The position numbers and the translations under genes are program-made. A stretch of DNA of 27,294 nt from JBAXRT01 sp037131065 (GTDB taxonomy: Bacteria > Bacteroidota > Bacteroidia > Bacteroidales > FEN-979), in contig JBAXRT010000027.1 in the NCBI GenBank assembly GCA_037131065.1, forward strand, positions 1 through 27,294, read 5' to 3'. This document shows, piece after piece, positions 8,467 to 16,484 of the stretch (position 1 is its first letter; every line of letters begins with the position of its first letter). The notes beneath the pieces were generated by a model. The model had not been told where the DNA came from. It searched no databases and was given only the letters and a program-made list of their open reading frames with translations.

Positions 8467-10004
8467 TCTTTACTTGGGATGCTGGATCGGTGCTGGAGTT
8501 TGCTCTTTCGAATCCCATAAGTGAAATAGATTAAAAGGCCGATTGCCATCCAAACAATGAGCCGCAACCATGTATCCCACGGAAGTGAAAACATCTGGAG
8601 CAGGCAAAAGCCTGCACCAAGCAGCGGAATCCACGGAACCAGCGGGGTTTTGAACGGACGGGGCAGCTCCGGACGTGATTTCCGGAGAATGATAATACTG
8701 ATACAAACAATGGTGAATGCAAGCAGGGTTCCGATGGAAACGAGCTCCCCGAGAATGCTGATTGGCAGGATCCCTGCAAAGATCATGGCGACGAATCCGG
8801 TAAGGATGGTGCTTAACCATGGGGTCTTGAACTTCGGATGTACCTTGGAGAAAACAGGAGGCAATAACCCATCTTTCGCCATCGAGTAAAAAATCCTTGG
8901 CTGCCCTAAAAGCATAACCAGGATCACGGAGCTTAACCCGGCAATGGCAGCCACCTTTACAATTGGTCGCAACCAGAATAACTTCTGTCCCATGGCATCC
9001 ACACCCACTGCAACAGGATCAGGAACAAGTAATGCGGGATAAGCCACGATACCTGTAAGAACAATGGCAACCAGGATATAAAGGATGGTTGAGACAGTCA
9101 GGGAACCAAGGATCCCGATGGGCATGTGCTTCTGCGGATTCTTGGCCTCCTGGGCTGCCGTTGAGACAGCATCGAATCCGATGTAGGCGAAAAATATCAC
9201 GCCAGCCCCCCGAAGGATCCCAGACCAGCCGAAATGTCCCCATTCGCCGGTATTCTTGGGGATGAAAGGGTGCCAGTTTATGCTTTTTACAAAGAAAAAG
9301 CCGATGATGACAAAGAGGATGATCACCCCCACTTTAGTGATGACCATGATATTGTTAAACCCGGCAGATTCCTTGATCCCGATGATCAGCAACGCGGTAA
9401 TAGCGGCAATGATGAGCATGGCGGGAAGATTGATGATGGCATCTGCCTGAGGCAGGCTCGCCGGGTTTATTCCTTCGCTGAGCAGGTGTTTGATCATTTC
9501 GGGAGTTTTTTGTACCCAGCCAAGATCATGTTTGATCAGATCCGTGCCGGTTGCATAGCAATATTCCATCGGAAGGTTGATCCCGAAATCCTTGAGGAAA
9601 CTGACCACATACCCGCTCCATCCAACGGATACGGTTGAGGCGGCAAACAGGTATTCAAGGATCAGATCCCACCCAATGATCCATGCCATGAACTCACCCA
9701 GCGTCGTATATGCATAAGTATAAGCGCTTCCGGCAATAGGGATCATGGCAGCAAATTCTGCATAACACAACCCGGCAAAAGCGCATGCCATTCCCGAAAT
9801 AATGAATGAAATTACAATGGCCGGACCGGCATACTGGGCAGCAGCCTGGCCAGTGAGGACAAATATGCCTGCACCAATGATCGCCCCGATCCCCAGCGTG
9901 GTAAGATTGGTTGCCGTCAATGCCTTTTTCAGTCCGTGCTTGTTATCTGAAGCCTCCGCTAAAAGTTCATTGATTGATTTGGTACGGAATAATTTATTGG
10001 GCAT
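8463..10004 (-). CDS. APC-superfamily amino acid permease (cationic amino acid transporter-like)
   Basis: An inner-membrane secondary transporter of 513 residues with roughly twelve to fourteen hydrophobic helices. The first helix carries the APC unwound-helix signature GIGAIIGAGIFVLTG (about 38-52). The N-terminal LFRTKSINELLAEA and the long fifth-to-sixth helix linker resemble the CAT/YhdG branch, which imports cationic or other amino acids, but the substrate is not readable from sequence. The start is uncertain: I chose the ATG at 10004 because it matches the family N-terminus; an ATG at 10049 and a GTG at 10061 are in frame, and the GTG has AGGAG 12 bases before it. It lies between ptb and buk and overlaps buk by four bases, so it probably feeds amino acids to this fermentation pathway. 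Confidence 0.9.
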   Translation of the reverse strand: MPNKLFRTKSINELLAEASDNKHGLKKALTATNLTTLGIGAIIGAGIFVLTGQAAAQYAGPAIVISFIISGMACAFAGLCYAEFAAMIPIAGSAYTYAYTTLGEFMAWIIGWDLILEYLFAASTVSVGWSGYVVSFLKDFGINLPMEYCYATGTDLIKHDLGWVQKTPEMIKHLLSEGINPASLPQADAIINLPAMLIIAAITALLIIGIKESAGFNNIMVITKVGVIILFVIIGFFFVKSINWHPFIPKNTGEWGHFGWSGILRGAGVIFFAYIGFDAVSTAAQEAKNPQKHMPIGILGSLTVSTILYILVAIVLTGIVAYPALLVPDPVAVGVDAMGQKLFWLRPIVKVAAIAGLSSVILVMLLGQPRIFYSMAKDGLLPPVFSKVHPKFKTPWLSTILTGFVAMIFAGILPISILGELVSIGTLLAFTIVCISIIILRKSRPELPRPFKTPLVPWIPLLGAGFCLLQMFSLPWDTWLRLIVWMAIGLLIYFTYGIRKSKLQHRSSIPSKE

Positions 10005-10071
10005 AGGCAGTCTGTTGATTCCTCGTTGAACTTTATTTTCTGATGGCATTAACAGGCGCACTCAGGCGATA

Positions 10072-10090
10072 CTCCTGTTATTATCAGGAG
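10072..10090 (-). promoter_or_regulatory. hairpin joining the ptb stop and a ribosome-binding AGGAG
   Basis: On the minus strand CTCCTG pairs perfectly with CAGGAG across a 7-base loop. The 5' arm contains the last codons of ptb, the TGA ends in the loop, and the 3' arm contains AGGAG, a candidate ribosome site for the permease gene. A ribosome reaching the ptb stop would open the stem, a layout compatible with translational coupling. Confidence 0.35.
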
Positions 10091-11013
10091 ACAGCAGCTG
10101 CCATCACTATGCTGGCCTGTTTTGATTCTTCCGTATCCGACCGGGAAGTCAGAACGATGGGTGCAGCAGCTCCCAGGACAACAGCAGCCAGTTTGGCATT
10201 GGCAGAAAAACCAAACGCCTTGTAAAGAATATTCCCGGCTTCTATATCGGGAACAATAAGCAGGTCGGCATCTCCTGCCACGTCGCTGACAATTCCCTTA
10301 TGCTTTGCACTCTGCATGCTTACCGCATTATCATAAGCCAGCGGTCCGTCGATGATGCAATTCTTGATCTGGCCGCGCTGGTTCATTTTCGACAGCATGG
10401 CAGCTTCAAGTGTTGCAGGCATGGACTCATTCACCATTTCAACGGCAGCCAGGATCGCAACCTTTGGTTTAGTATACCCCAGTTTGTTCATGAATTCAAC
10501 AGCATTGTTGATCAGCGCAACCTTGGTCTTGAAATCGGGGGCCGGAATCATGGCAGCATCACTCAGACCAAGAAGTTTATGATACGTCGGCACTTCAAAC
10601 AAGGCAAAATGGGAAAGGACATCCCCTTTGCGAAGACCAACCTCCTTATCCAGAACCCCTCTGAGGAAAGTTGCAGTCGGTACATTGCCCTTCATTAGAA
10701 TGTCAGCCTCTTTATCCCTGACCAGCTTAACGGCATATTTGACGGCATTGGCATCCACCTCTTCATTATGGATCTTCATGCCCGAAACATCCAGTTTCAG
10801 CTTTGTGCTGATTTCCCTGATCTTTTTTTCATTTCCCACAAGAATGGCTTCAACAAGCCCTAATTGATTTACGGCACAGATGGCTTCAAGGCAATGCTCA
10901 TCATGAGCAACAGCAACTGCAAGCTTTTTCTTCTTTGATTTTTTAGCTAATTCGTAAAGATCAGTAAGTTTAGTCAATCCTGTTTTTCCTGGTTCCTGAA
11001 CTATTGTAGTCAT
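10084..11013 (-). CDS. ptb: phosphate butyryltransferase
   Basis: Converts an acyl-CoA (butyryl- or branched-chain) plus phosphate to the acyl-phosphate used by butyrate kinase. The 309-residue protein belongs to the PTA/PTB family: it has the ADILMKGNVPTATFLRGVL segment, LSHFALFEVPTYHKLLGLSDAA, the NESMPATLEAAMLSKM stretch and the DGPLAYDNAVS motif. Length fits Ptb rather than the usual Pta. The ATG at 11013 has a strong AGGAGG 10 bases upstream (11024-11029), and a well-formed promoter lies at 11075-11105. It heads the ptb-permease-buk operon and is divergent from tryptophanase. Confidence 0.93.
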   Translation of the reverse strand: MTTIVQEPGKTGLTKLTDLYELAKKSKKKKLAVAVAHDEHCLEAICAVNQLGLVEAILVGNEKKIREISTKLKLDVSGMKIHNEEVDANAVKYAVKLVRDKEADILMKGNVPTATFLRGVLDKEVGLRKGDVLSHFALFEVPTYHKLLGLSDAAMIPAPDFKTKVALINNAVEFMNKLGYTKPKVAILAAVEMVNESMPATLEAAMLSKMNQRGQIKNCIIDGPLAYDNAVSMQSAKHKGIVSDVAGDADLLIVPDIEAGNILYKAFGFSANAKLAAVVLGAAAPIVLTSRSDTEESKQASIVMAAAVS

Positions 11014-11074
11014 GTTAGTTTTTCCTCCTAGAATTTTTGGGTGATAGAATGTTTTTATGGTAGTTTCTTCCTGA

Positions 11075-11105
11075 CAAACCTACGTGTTTTTTGACAAATA
11101 GGCAA
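11075..11105 (-). promoter_or_regulatory. Bacteroidota promoter of the ptb operon
   Basis: On the minus strand the -7 box is TAGGTTTG (11075-11082), and a -33 TTG (11103-11105) lies exactly 20 bases upstream. Both boxes and the spacing match the Bacteroidota consensus. This is the best-formed promoter in the window, 61 bases before the ptb ATG. Confidence 0.75.
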
Positions 11106-11141
11106 GGGGTTGAGAAAAAAAGTTGAGTTGAAAAAAAATTC

Positions 11142-11149
11142 TAACTTTG
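11142..11149 (+). promoter_or_regulatory. Bacteroidota -7 motif for tnaA
   Basis: TAACTTTG matches TAnnTTTG, 22 bases before the tnaA ATG. The nearest suitable TTG (11123-11125) is 16 bases upstream, a little short for a -33 box. The 5' leader would be under 20 bases, leaving no room for a tnaC-type regulatory peptide. Confidence 0.6.
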
Positions 11150-11171
11150 TCTTCGATACAAACCTACCAAA

Positions 11172-12545
11172 ATGGAATTACCTTTCGCTGAATCATATAA
11201 GATCAAGATGGTGGAATCCATCCGGAGAAGTTCCAGGGCCGAACGGGAACAATGGATCAGGGATGCAAAATTCAATCTCTTCCAGCTCAAAAGCGAACAG
11301 GTTTTTGTCGACCTTCTTACGGATTCAGGAACAGGGGCCATGAGTGACAGGCAATGGTCGGAGATGATGCTCGGAGATGAGAGTTATGCAGGGGCTGAGT
11401 CTTTTGATAAGATGAAATCTGCCATCCGTGATGTCCTTGGTTTTGAATATTTTCTCCCGACCCACCAGGGGCGGGCTGCAGAGAATGTGCTCTTTTCAGT
11501 ACTCGTAAAGGAGGGGGATATTGTTCCTGGTAACTCCCATTTCGACACAACCAAGGGCCATATTGAATTCCGGAAGGCATTTGCCCTGGATTGTACCATC
11601 GATGAGGCTTTTGATACTACCATCAACCATCCTTTCAAGGGGAATGTGGATCCCGTTAAACTCGAAAAAGTATTGAAAGAGAATAGCGCCCGTATTCCCT
11701 TTATCATCGTGACTGTGACATGCAACTCTTCAGGAGGACAGCCTGTTTCGATCGAAAACATGAAGATGGTCAGGCATCTTGCCGATAAATACCATAAGAT
11801 GGTTGTCGTTGATGGAGCCCGTTTTGCAGAAAATGCCTATTTCATTAAACTGAGAGAGCCCGGTTATTATGACAAACCGATCCGGGAAATTATCCGGGAA
11901 ATGTTCTCATTTGTCGATGTGATGACGATGAGCGCCAAGAAGGACGCTATTGTCAATATGGGCGGGTTCATTGCCATGAGGGACAAGAGCCTTCACAGCA
12001 AGGCAACCGTTTTTAATATCATGTTTGAGGGATATATAACTTATGGCGGCATGTCAGGCCGCGATATGAACGCCCTTGCCCAGGGATTATATGAGGGAAC
12101 TGATTTTGATTATCTCGAAACGCGGATCAACCAGGTCCACCATCTCGGCAACAAACTCATCAGTTTTGGTATCCCGATCCAGAGTCCTATTGGCGGTCAT
12201 GCCGTGTTTGTAGATGCGAGACGCTTCCTGCCCAATCTTCCCAGGGAAGAGTTTCAGGCTCAGACTTTGGCGGTTGAACTATACCTGGAAGCCGGGGTCC
12301 GGGCAGTTGAGATTGGCGTCCTGCTGGCCGACCGTGACCCGGTCACACGTGAAAACCGTTACCCGGCCCTTGAATTCATGAGACTTGCCATTCCGAGACG
12401 GGTTTATACCAATAATCACCTCGATGTTGTAGCTGTTGCCCTGAAAAATATCTGGGAACGCAGGACTGAAATTAAAAGGGGATTTAAGATTAAAAACGAG
12501 GCCCCTATCATGCGCCATTTTACCATTGAACTTGACCTTGCCTGA
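11172..12545 (+). CDS. tnaA: tryptophanase (tryptophan indole-lyase)
   Basis: A PLP enzyme of 457 residues that splits tryptophan into indole, pyruvate and ammonia. Family motifs include DLLTDSGTGAMSD, PTHQGRAAEN, SSGGQPVS, ARFAENAYFIK and the cofactor lysine in MSAKKDA (Lys257). Tyrosine phenol-lyase is the close alternative; two sites argue for tryptophanase. The RAVEIG segment has Ile381 where tyrosine phenol-lyase has its substrate-binding arginine (MERG), and the C-terminal MRHFT has His449, matching E. coli His463, where the lyase has Phe. The protein is divergent from the ptb operon, with both promoters packed in the 158-bp gap, suggesting a shared amino-acid catabolic locus. Confidence 0.93.
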   Translation: MELPFAESYKIKMVESIRRSSRAEREQWIRDAKFNLFQLKSEQVFVDLLTDSGTGAMSDRQWSEMMLGDESYAGAESFDKMKSAIRDVLGFEYFLPTHQGRAAENVLFSVLVKEGDIVPGNSHFDTTKGHIEFRKAFALDCTIDEAFDTTINHPFKGNVDPVKLEKVLKENSARIPFIIVTVTCNSSGGQPVSIENMKMVRHLADKYHKMVVVDGARFAENAYFIKLREPGYYDKPIREIIREMFSFVDVMTMSAKKDAIVNMGGFIAMRDKSLHSKATVFNIMFEGYITYGGMSGRDMNALAQGLYEGTDFDYLETRINQVHHLGNKLISFGIPIQSPIGGHAVFVDARRFLPNLPREEFQAQTLAVELYLEAGVRAVEIGVLLADRDPVTRENRYPALEFMRLAIPRRVYTNNHLDVVAVALKNIWERRTEIKRGFKIKNEAPIMRHFTIELDLA

Positions 12546-12605
12546 TTCTTTTATGTCCGCATCCAGGAAAAACGACCGATATCATCAATAAATCGATGGT
12601 TCACT

Positions 12606-13166
12606 ATGACCTTTATTGAAATTTTCCTCATCGGTCTCGGACTCTCGATGGATTGTTTTGCCGTCTCCCTCGGGGTTGGCACAACCCGGCGTCTGAAGTG
12701 GAGGGATATCCTGAAAATGGCCTTCTTTTTCGGGTTTTTCCAGGGGTTGATGCCATTTCTCGGATGGCTTGTAGGGAACAGCATTCAATCACATATTGCA
12801 TCTTTCGACCACTGGATAGCTTTCGGTATCCTTTCCTTCATTGGGATTAAAATGATCATCGAATCTTTTAAGATCGGTGAAGAAAAAAAACCGTTCGATA
12901 TCAGGAAAAACCTCGTGCTTATTACACTGTCCCTGGCAACAAGCATCGATGCACTGGCCACCGGGATCAGCTTTGGATTTATCCAGGTCAATATACTTCA
13001 GGCTGTGGCAACCATCACCCTGATCACTTTCTTTGCCTCTGTTGTCGGTGCCCGGATCGGTGAAAAATCGACATTCATCCCTGCTAGATGGGCAGAATTG
13101 ACCGGAGGGGCTGTTCTGATCCTTATCGGACTTAAAATTTTGTTCGAACATCTGGGCTTCATTTAA
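12606..13166 (+). CDS. mntP: manganese efflux pump MntP
   Basis: A small inner-membrane Mn(II) exporter of 186 residues with six predicted helices arranged as two similar halves. Each half carries an intramembrane aspartate in a repeated context: GLSMDCFAVSLGVG (Asp16) and ATSIDALATGISFG (Asp115), corresponding to the functionally important aspartates of E. coli MntP. The 60-bp gap after tnaA is too short for a yybP-ykoY manganese riboswitch, and I see no manganese-regulator site, so expression may follow tnaA read-through or an unrecognised promoter. Confidence 0.93.
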   Translation: MTFIEIFLIGLGLSMDCFAVSLGVGTTRRLKWRDILKMAFFFGFFQGLMPFLGWLVGNSIQSHIASFDHWIAFGILSFIGIKMIIESFKIGEEKKPFDIRKNLVLITLSLATSIDALATGISFGFIQVNILQAVATITLITFFASVVGARIGEKSTFIPARWAELTGGAVLILIGLKILFEHLGFI

Positions 13167-13171
13167 AATCC

Positions 13172-13211
13172 GGGGAGTAGGATAAGCAAGCGCTCCCCTT
13201 GGCTCCTTTTT
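13172..13211 (+). terminator. possible intrinsic terminator after mntP
   Basis: GGGGAG (13172-13177) and CTCCCC (13193-13198) form a 6-bp GC stem with a 15-base loop, followed by a pyrimidine-rich tract ending in a T-run near 13207-13211. The long loop and offset T-run make it a weak candidate. Confidence 0.4.
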
Positions 13212-13212
13212 A

Positions 13213-13220
13213 TAACTTTG
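13213..13220 (+). promoter_or_regulatory. Bacteroidota -7 motif for queD
   Basis: TAACTTTG, identical to the tnaA box, lies 16 bases before the queD ATG and directly after the putative mntP terminator. No clear -33 box is visible. Confidence 0.55.
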
Positions 13221-13236
13221 CCGTAAAATTTAACCA

Positions 13237-13686
13237 ATGAGCCGTATCCGTGTAACCAAGCAGTTCCGGTTTGAAGCCGCCCACGCATTAAAAGGCCATG
13301 ACGGGGCTTGCCGGAACATTCATGGACACTCGTATGAATTGTCTGTAACCATTTTCGGCACACCCAATGCCGATCCGGGGTCATCGAAATTTGGGATGGT
13401 AATGGATTTCGGTGACCTGAAAAAACTGATCCATAAGTTTGTCATAGATCCTTTCGATCATGCCTTGATCCTTTACGAAGAGGACCTGGCAAAGGATTTC
13501 CAGCACAGGGGCGAACCATTTGACAACATTGTGCTGGTCCCCTACCAGCCGACCAGCGAGAATATGCTCCTGGACTTTGCCGGGCGGATTGGGAAACTCC
13601 TTCCTGCCGGTATCACCTTGTATAACCTTCAACTCAGGGAAACAGCCACATCCTATGCCGAATGGTATGCCTCAGATAATTTCTGA
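13237..13686 (+). CDS. queD: 6-carboxy-tetrahydropterin synthase QueD
   Basis: A cytoplasmic zinc enzyme of the PTPS/QueD family (149 residues) that makes 6-carboxy-5,6,7,8-tetrahydropterin from dihydroneopterin triphosphate in queuosine/preQ0 synthesis. The zinc ligands are visible as His16 (FEAAH) and His29/His31 (HGH), with the catalytic cysteine Cys25 four residues before the first of these (CRNIHGH), the spacing typical of QueD. The Asp-His pair occurs in PFDHALIL (Asp73, His74), and PTSEN and RETATSYAEW complete the pattern. No queC or queE neighbours are present. A eukaryote-like PTPS role for biopterin is less likely given the cysteine spacing. Confidence 0.92.
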   Translation: MSRIRVTKQFRFEAAHALKGHDGACRNIHGHSYELSVTIFGTPNADPGSSKFGMVMDFGDLKKLIHKFVIDPFDHALILYEEDLAKDFQHRGEPFDNIVLVPYQPTSENMLLDFAGRIGKLLPAGITLYNLQLRETATSYAEWYASDNF

Positions 13687-13696
13687 CCTCTCTGTC

Positions 13697-14284
13697 TCAC
13701 CGGGGAGGAACATTCCGCTCGGGCAGCAAATGTACATCAACAAAAAGGTCTTCTGATTCTACCTGGATCACGTGGGCCTCGTCAGGACTTTCATGCTGAT
13801 CGAACCAGGAAGGTTGGAATTTTTTAAAGAGCGGTGATTTGTTTTCAGGAACGAGTTGTAACAGGTAATTCCCAGGGGCAACATTGACAAATTTATAGGA
13901 ACCGCCCTCATCTAAGATGGCCGACCTGTAATGCCTTACGGAATCGTAGGGTTTTACTTTATCCTCAACTTTGAAAAGATAGGCTGTACCATGAAGGAGC
14001 CTTTCTTCACCGGCATAGGCATGACCGCGGATGATCCGGTGATTACCGTAAGAATACCACATGAAAAGTAGGAAAAGGACAATGGCTGCGGCTACAATCC
14101 CTGCCCAAACTCTCATAACCCTGGTATCAGGTGACCCCTGAATTATCCCGGACCAGAACCCAATGTGTTTTGGTTCCGGATGCAAAACACTCCGGACTCC
14201 ATGCCATACCCTTTCGGGAGGATCCTGTTCAAAACCGCTGAAGCTTTCCCTGAATTTATTCTCTATCTGTTGATTCTCTTCCAT
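13697..14284 (-). CDS. putative anti-sigma factor, single-pass membrane protein
   Basis: A 195-residue protein with a cytoplasmic N-terminus, one transmembrane helix at about 59-78 and a periplasmic domain. The N-terminus carries FRE-x8-P-x4-W-x-G (Phe11 to Trp27), the same spaced motif as in the other anti-sigma-like protein at 16481-17845, suggesting a shared sigma-binding element. The periplasmic part contains a beta-sandwich pattern (GGSYKFVNVAPGNYLLQL) like carboxypeptidase-regulatory or SpaA-type domains. It starts 8 bp after the ECF sigma gene, the standard arrangement for a cognate regulator. No zinc-binding HxxxCxxC motif is present. The function is inferred from context. Confidence 0.7.
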   Translation of the reverse strand: MEENQQIENKFRESFSGFEQDPPERVWHGVRSVLHPEPKHIGFWSGIIQGSPDTRVMRVWAGIVAAAIVLFLLFMWYSYGNHRIIRGHAYAGEERLLHGTAYLFKVEDKVKPYDSVRHYRSAILDEGGSYKFVNVAPGNYLLQLVPENKSPLFKKFQPSWFDQHESPDEAHVIQVESEDLFVDVHLLPERNVPPR

Positions 14285-14292
14285 GGTCCCGA

Positions 14293-14850
14293 TCAGTGAT
14301 TTGGATCACTTTTTCTTATAGCACTTATTTTCTCCAACCTGTTCATAATGGCATTCCTTGCCCTTGAATATTGTGATTTCGAGGTGTTTTCCGAAATCCC
14401 GAGTAAGTTGCCGATCTCCCTGTGGGTATAACCTTCCATCACATAGAGGTTAAAAACCGTCCTGTATCCCAGGGGCAAACCCTGAATGATCTTCAGCAAC
14501 TCTTCCATTGACAATCTAGACAACGCGTCATCCTGAATGGTTGCAAGGGTATAGGCTTCATTGAGTTCTACATCTTTCTGAAATTTCAGTTGCTTTTTGT
14601 AATGGTTGATGGCAGTATTCACCATGGTCCTCCTGACCCAGCCCTCCAGCGATCCTTCAAAACGGAAACGGTGAAGATTCAGGAATGACCTTATAAAGCC
14701 CTCCTGCAGAATATCTTCCGCTTCCATCGGATTCCCCGCATACCTGAGGCAAACTCCAAACATCTTTCCTGCAAAACGACTGTAAAAGAGCTCCTGGGCC
14801 CTGACATCGTTCTTCAGACAGCGTTCGACAATCTCCCTTTCAGTGTTCAT
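14293..14850 (-). CDS. RNA polymerase ECF-type sigma factor
   Basis: A 185-residue sigma-70 family protein with sigma2 and sigma4 domains only. The sigma2 part has the AEDILQEGFIRSFLNL helix (region 2.2) and FEGSLEGWVRRTMVNTAINHYKK (regions 2.3-2.4); the sigma4 part has LPLGYRTVFNLYVMEGYTHREIGNLLGISENTSKSQ, the -35-recognising helix-turn-helix. The frame opens six codons earlier, but the ATG at 14850 gives the family N-terminus. It is followed by an anti-sigma-like gene after 8 bp. The sigma4 helix is close to that of the sigma at 17835-18410, implying a duplicated module. Confidence 0.93.
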   Translation of the reverse strand: MNTEREIVERCLKNDVRAQELFYSRFAGKMFGVCLRYAGNPMEAEDILQEGFIRSFLNLHRFRFEGSLEGWVRRTMVNTAINHYKKQLKFQKDVELNEAYTLATIQDDALSRLSMEELLKIIQGLPLGYRTVFNLYVMEGYTHREIGNLLGISENTSKSQYSRARNAIMNRLEKISAIRKSDPNH

Positions 14851-14938
14851 AGACCTTCCGGAAAGCAAGAATTTTAGTGATTAAAAGTACAATCATTTTT
14901 TTAATCGCCAAACTGAGGAAAGGATTTGTATAATACCT

Positions 14939-14955
14939 GCTGATTTAAAATCGGC
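14939..14955 (-). terminator. possible hairpin after the PKD protein gene
   Basis: A 7-bp stem (GCCGATT on the minus strand pairing with AATCAGC, one G-T pair) with a 3-base loop lies just past the stop of the PKD gene. No strong T-run follows. It may mark the end of the sigma2 operon before the second sigma gene. Confidence 0.3.
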
Positions 14956-14957
14956 GG

Positions 14958-16484
14958 TCAGCGTTTGATAAATTTTCTGGATGTAACCAGGACGCCATCA
15001 GAAGAATGTACCAGGAGTAGATAAAATCCCGGAGCAAGATTATCGGTCGGGATGGTAACTGCCAGTCTTCCTGCTTCGGATCTGACGGGAGAAGTTTGAC
15101 GTACCTGGCCGGTAATGCTGACAATGTCAGCCTTCAGAAGAACACTCACCGGAGAGATAACATCAAACCACAGCTTGTCTTCGACCGGGTTCGGATAAAT
15201 ATTCCCTACCTCGGTTACTTTCCGGGTGAGATCATCCCTGTAGCCGGTAACATCATGGTTAAACAACTCAAGGATAACACTGTCGGCCAGGGGATGAGCG
15301 GCATCAAGGGTGATGGCTGTAACCCTGGAATAATGCCCGGCAACCTCAGCAACAAGGTAATAGGTACCGAATGGAAGTGATGGAATTTCATAATTTCCGG
15401 CAACATCGGTGAAGGCAAAGGTCCTGGGGACCATCTGGTCATTATAAACAAGAACTTCTGCATAGGCCTTTACAGCCAGAGGTTGTTTGCTGTCATTTTG
15501 TACGATGCCGCCCCTGATCATGGCTATCCCGGAAACTGTATCAGTTACCGGTACCATAAAAATATCGGAATGGTAGGAACTGCTATCGGTTAAACCCACA
15601 ATACCAGATGCCTTCCATGTAATACCGGACGGATAGTAGGATGGGAAGTAGTGCTGATAATTGGTTGATCCTTTTGTTAATTCCGCCCTGATCAGGTATT
15701 GGCCGTTTAGCCGCTGCGGAAAGGCAAAATATCCGTACTCTGTAAACCTGGAGGTGTCGGCAGGAGTAAGCGTATTTCCTTTGGTCCGGTATAGGAAAAC
15801 AATGCCCGTATCACCTGTGCTTAAAGGGTTATTGATCGGATACTGGCCTGTAAACAAATGACCTCCTAGATCAAAATATGGCGGGGTGGCCATATCATGA
15901 CAGATTGAATCATAGCACTGGATCCCAGTTGTGTCAGTTTCGGCTATTAAGAGGCATACACGGTAATCACCTGGGGTCATATACCTATGAACAGGATTCT
16001 GATCTGTCGATAAATCGCCATCACCAAATAACCAGAGCCAGCTGTTGGGGTTCCCGGCAGACTGATCCGTAAAAAGGAAGGTGTTCGGTTCTTCATTCAG
16101 GGAGTCAAGGAGCATGGAGAACCTCGCTTCGCAATCGTGTATAATGTTTATGTAAATCGTATCGCAGTAGTTGTCCCAGCAATAGCTAGAAGGGTCGGGA
16201 TTAGAGATGGTAAGACATACCGTATAAAGCCCCGGGCTGGGAAAGAGATGCGATGGATTCTGTTCATCGGAAAAGGTCCCGTCACCGAAACTCCATAACC
16301 AGTTGGTCATGTTCCCAGTCGACCTGTCTTCAAGGTTAATGAGAAGTGGATTTCCGGGGTCTTCGCTAGAGGTATAGTAAGCCTGGCAGGCAAGATTATC
16401 CTGGACCACCGTTTGCGCCAAGGCCCCGGATGATAACAAAAGAAGGCAGAAGAATACAAGGCCTGATAAAACTCTCTTCATCAT
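14958..16484 (-). CDS. secreted PKD-domain protein with T9SS type A sorting domain
   Basis: A 508-residue exported protein. The N-terminus is a clear signal peptide (about 1-24, ending SSGALAQ). Two PKD repeats follow, each with the WLWxFGDG core and a YxVCL strand (about 60-95 and 145-185). A carboxypeptidase-regulatory-like beta domain lies near 335-410 (VAGNYEIPSLPFGTYYLVAEV). The C-terminal 80 residues (NIYPNPVEDKL, then GFYLLLVHSSDG and a KFIKR end) form a type IX sorting domain, so the protein should cross the outer membrane and be anchored or released. The ATG overlaps the upstream stop by four bases. No catalytic domain is visible; an adhesive or structural role is likely. Confidence 0.88.
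   Translation of the reverse strand: MMKRVLSGLVFFCLLLLSSGALAQTVVQDNLACQAYYTSSEDPGNPLLINLEDRSTGNMTNWLWSFGDGTFSDEQNPSHLFPSPGLYTVCLTISNPDPSSYCWDNYCDTIYINIIHDCEARFSMLLDSLNEEPNTFLFTDQSAGNPNSWLWLFGDGDLSTDQNPVHRYMTPGDYRVCLLIAETDTTGIQCYDSICHDMATPPYFDLGGHLFTGQYPINNPLSTGDTGIVFLYRTKGNTLTPADTSRFTEYGYFAFPQRLNGQYLIRAELTKGSTNYQHYFPSYYPSGITWKASGIVGLTDSSSYHSDIFMVPVTDTVSGIAMIRGGIVQNDSKQPLAVKAYAEVLVYNDQMVPRTFAFTDVAGNYEIPSLPFGTYYLVAEVAGHYSRVTAITLDAAHPLADSVILELFNHDVTGYRDDLTRKVTEVGNIYPNPVEDKLWFDVISPVSVLLKADIVSITGQVRQTSPVRSEAGRLAVTIPTDNLAPGFYLLLVHSSDGVLVTSRKFIKR

Noticed and set aside
11110..11343. TTG-started reading frame before and across tnaA containing adjacent tryptophans, resembling a TnaC-like leader peptide
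   Set aside because: The tryptophan codons lie inside tnaA in another frame, the frame begins upstream of the predicted promoter start, and it has no ribosome site; it is a chance frame.
12546..12605. Possible yybP-ykoY manganese riboswitch before mntP
   Set aside because: Only 60 bp separate tnaA and mntP, too short for the aptamer, and the conserved loop sequences are not visible.
14909..14916. TCAGTTTG (minus strand) as a promoter for the sigma gene at 14293-14850
   Set aside because: The second base departs from TAnnTTTG and no -33 box is seen; too weak to annotate.
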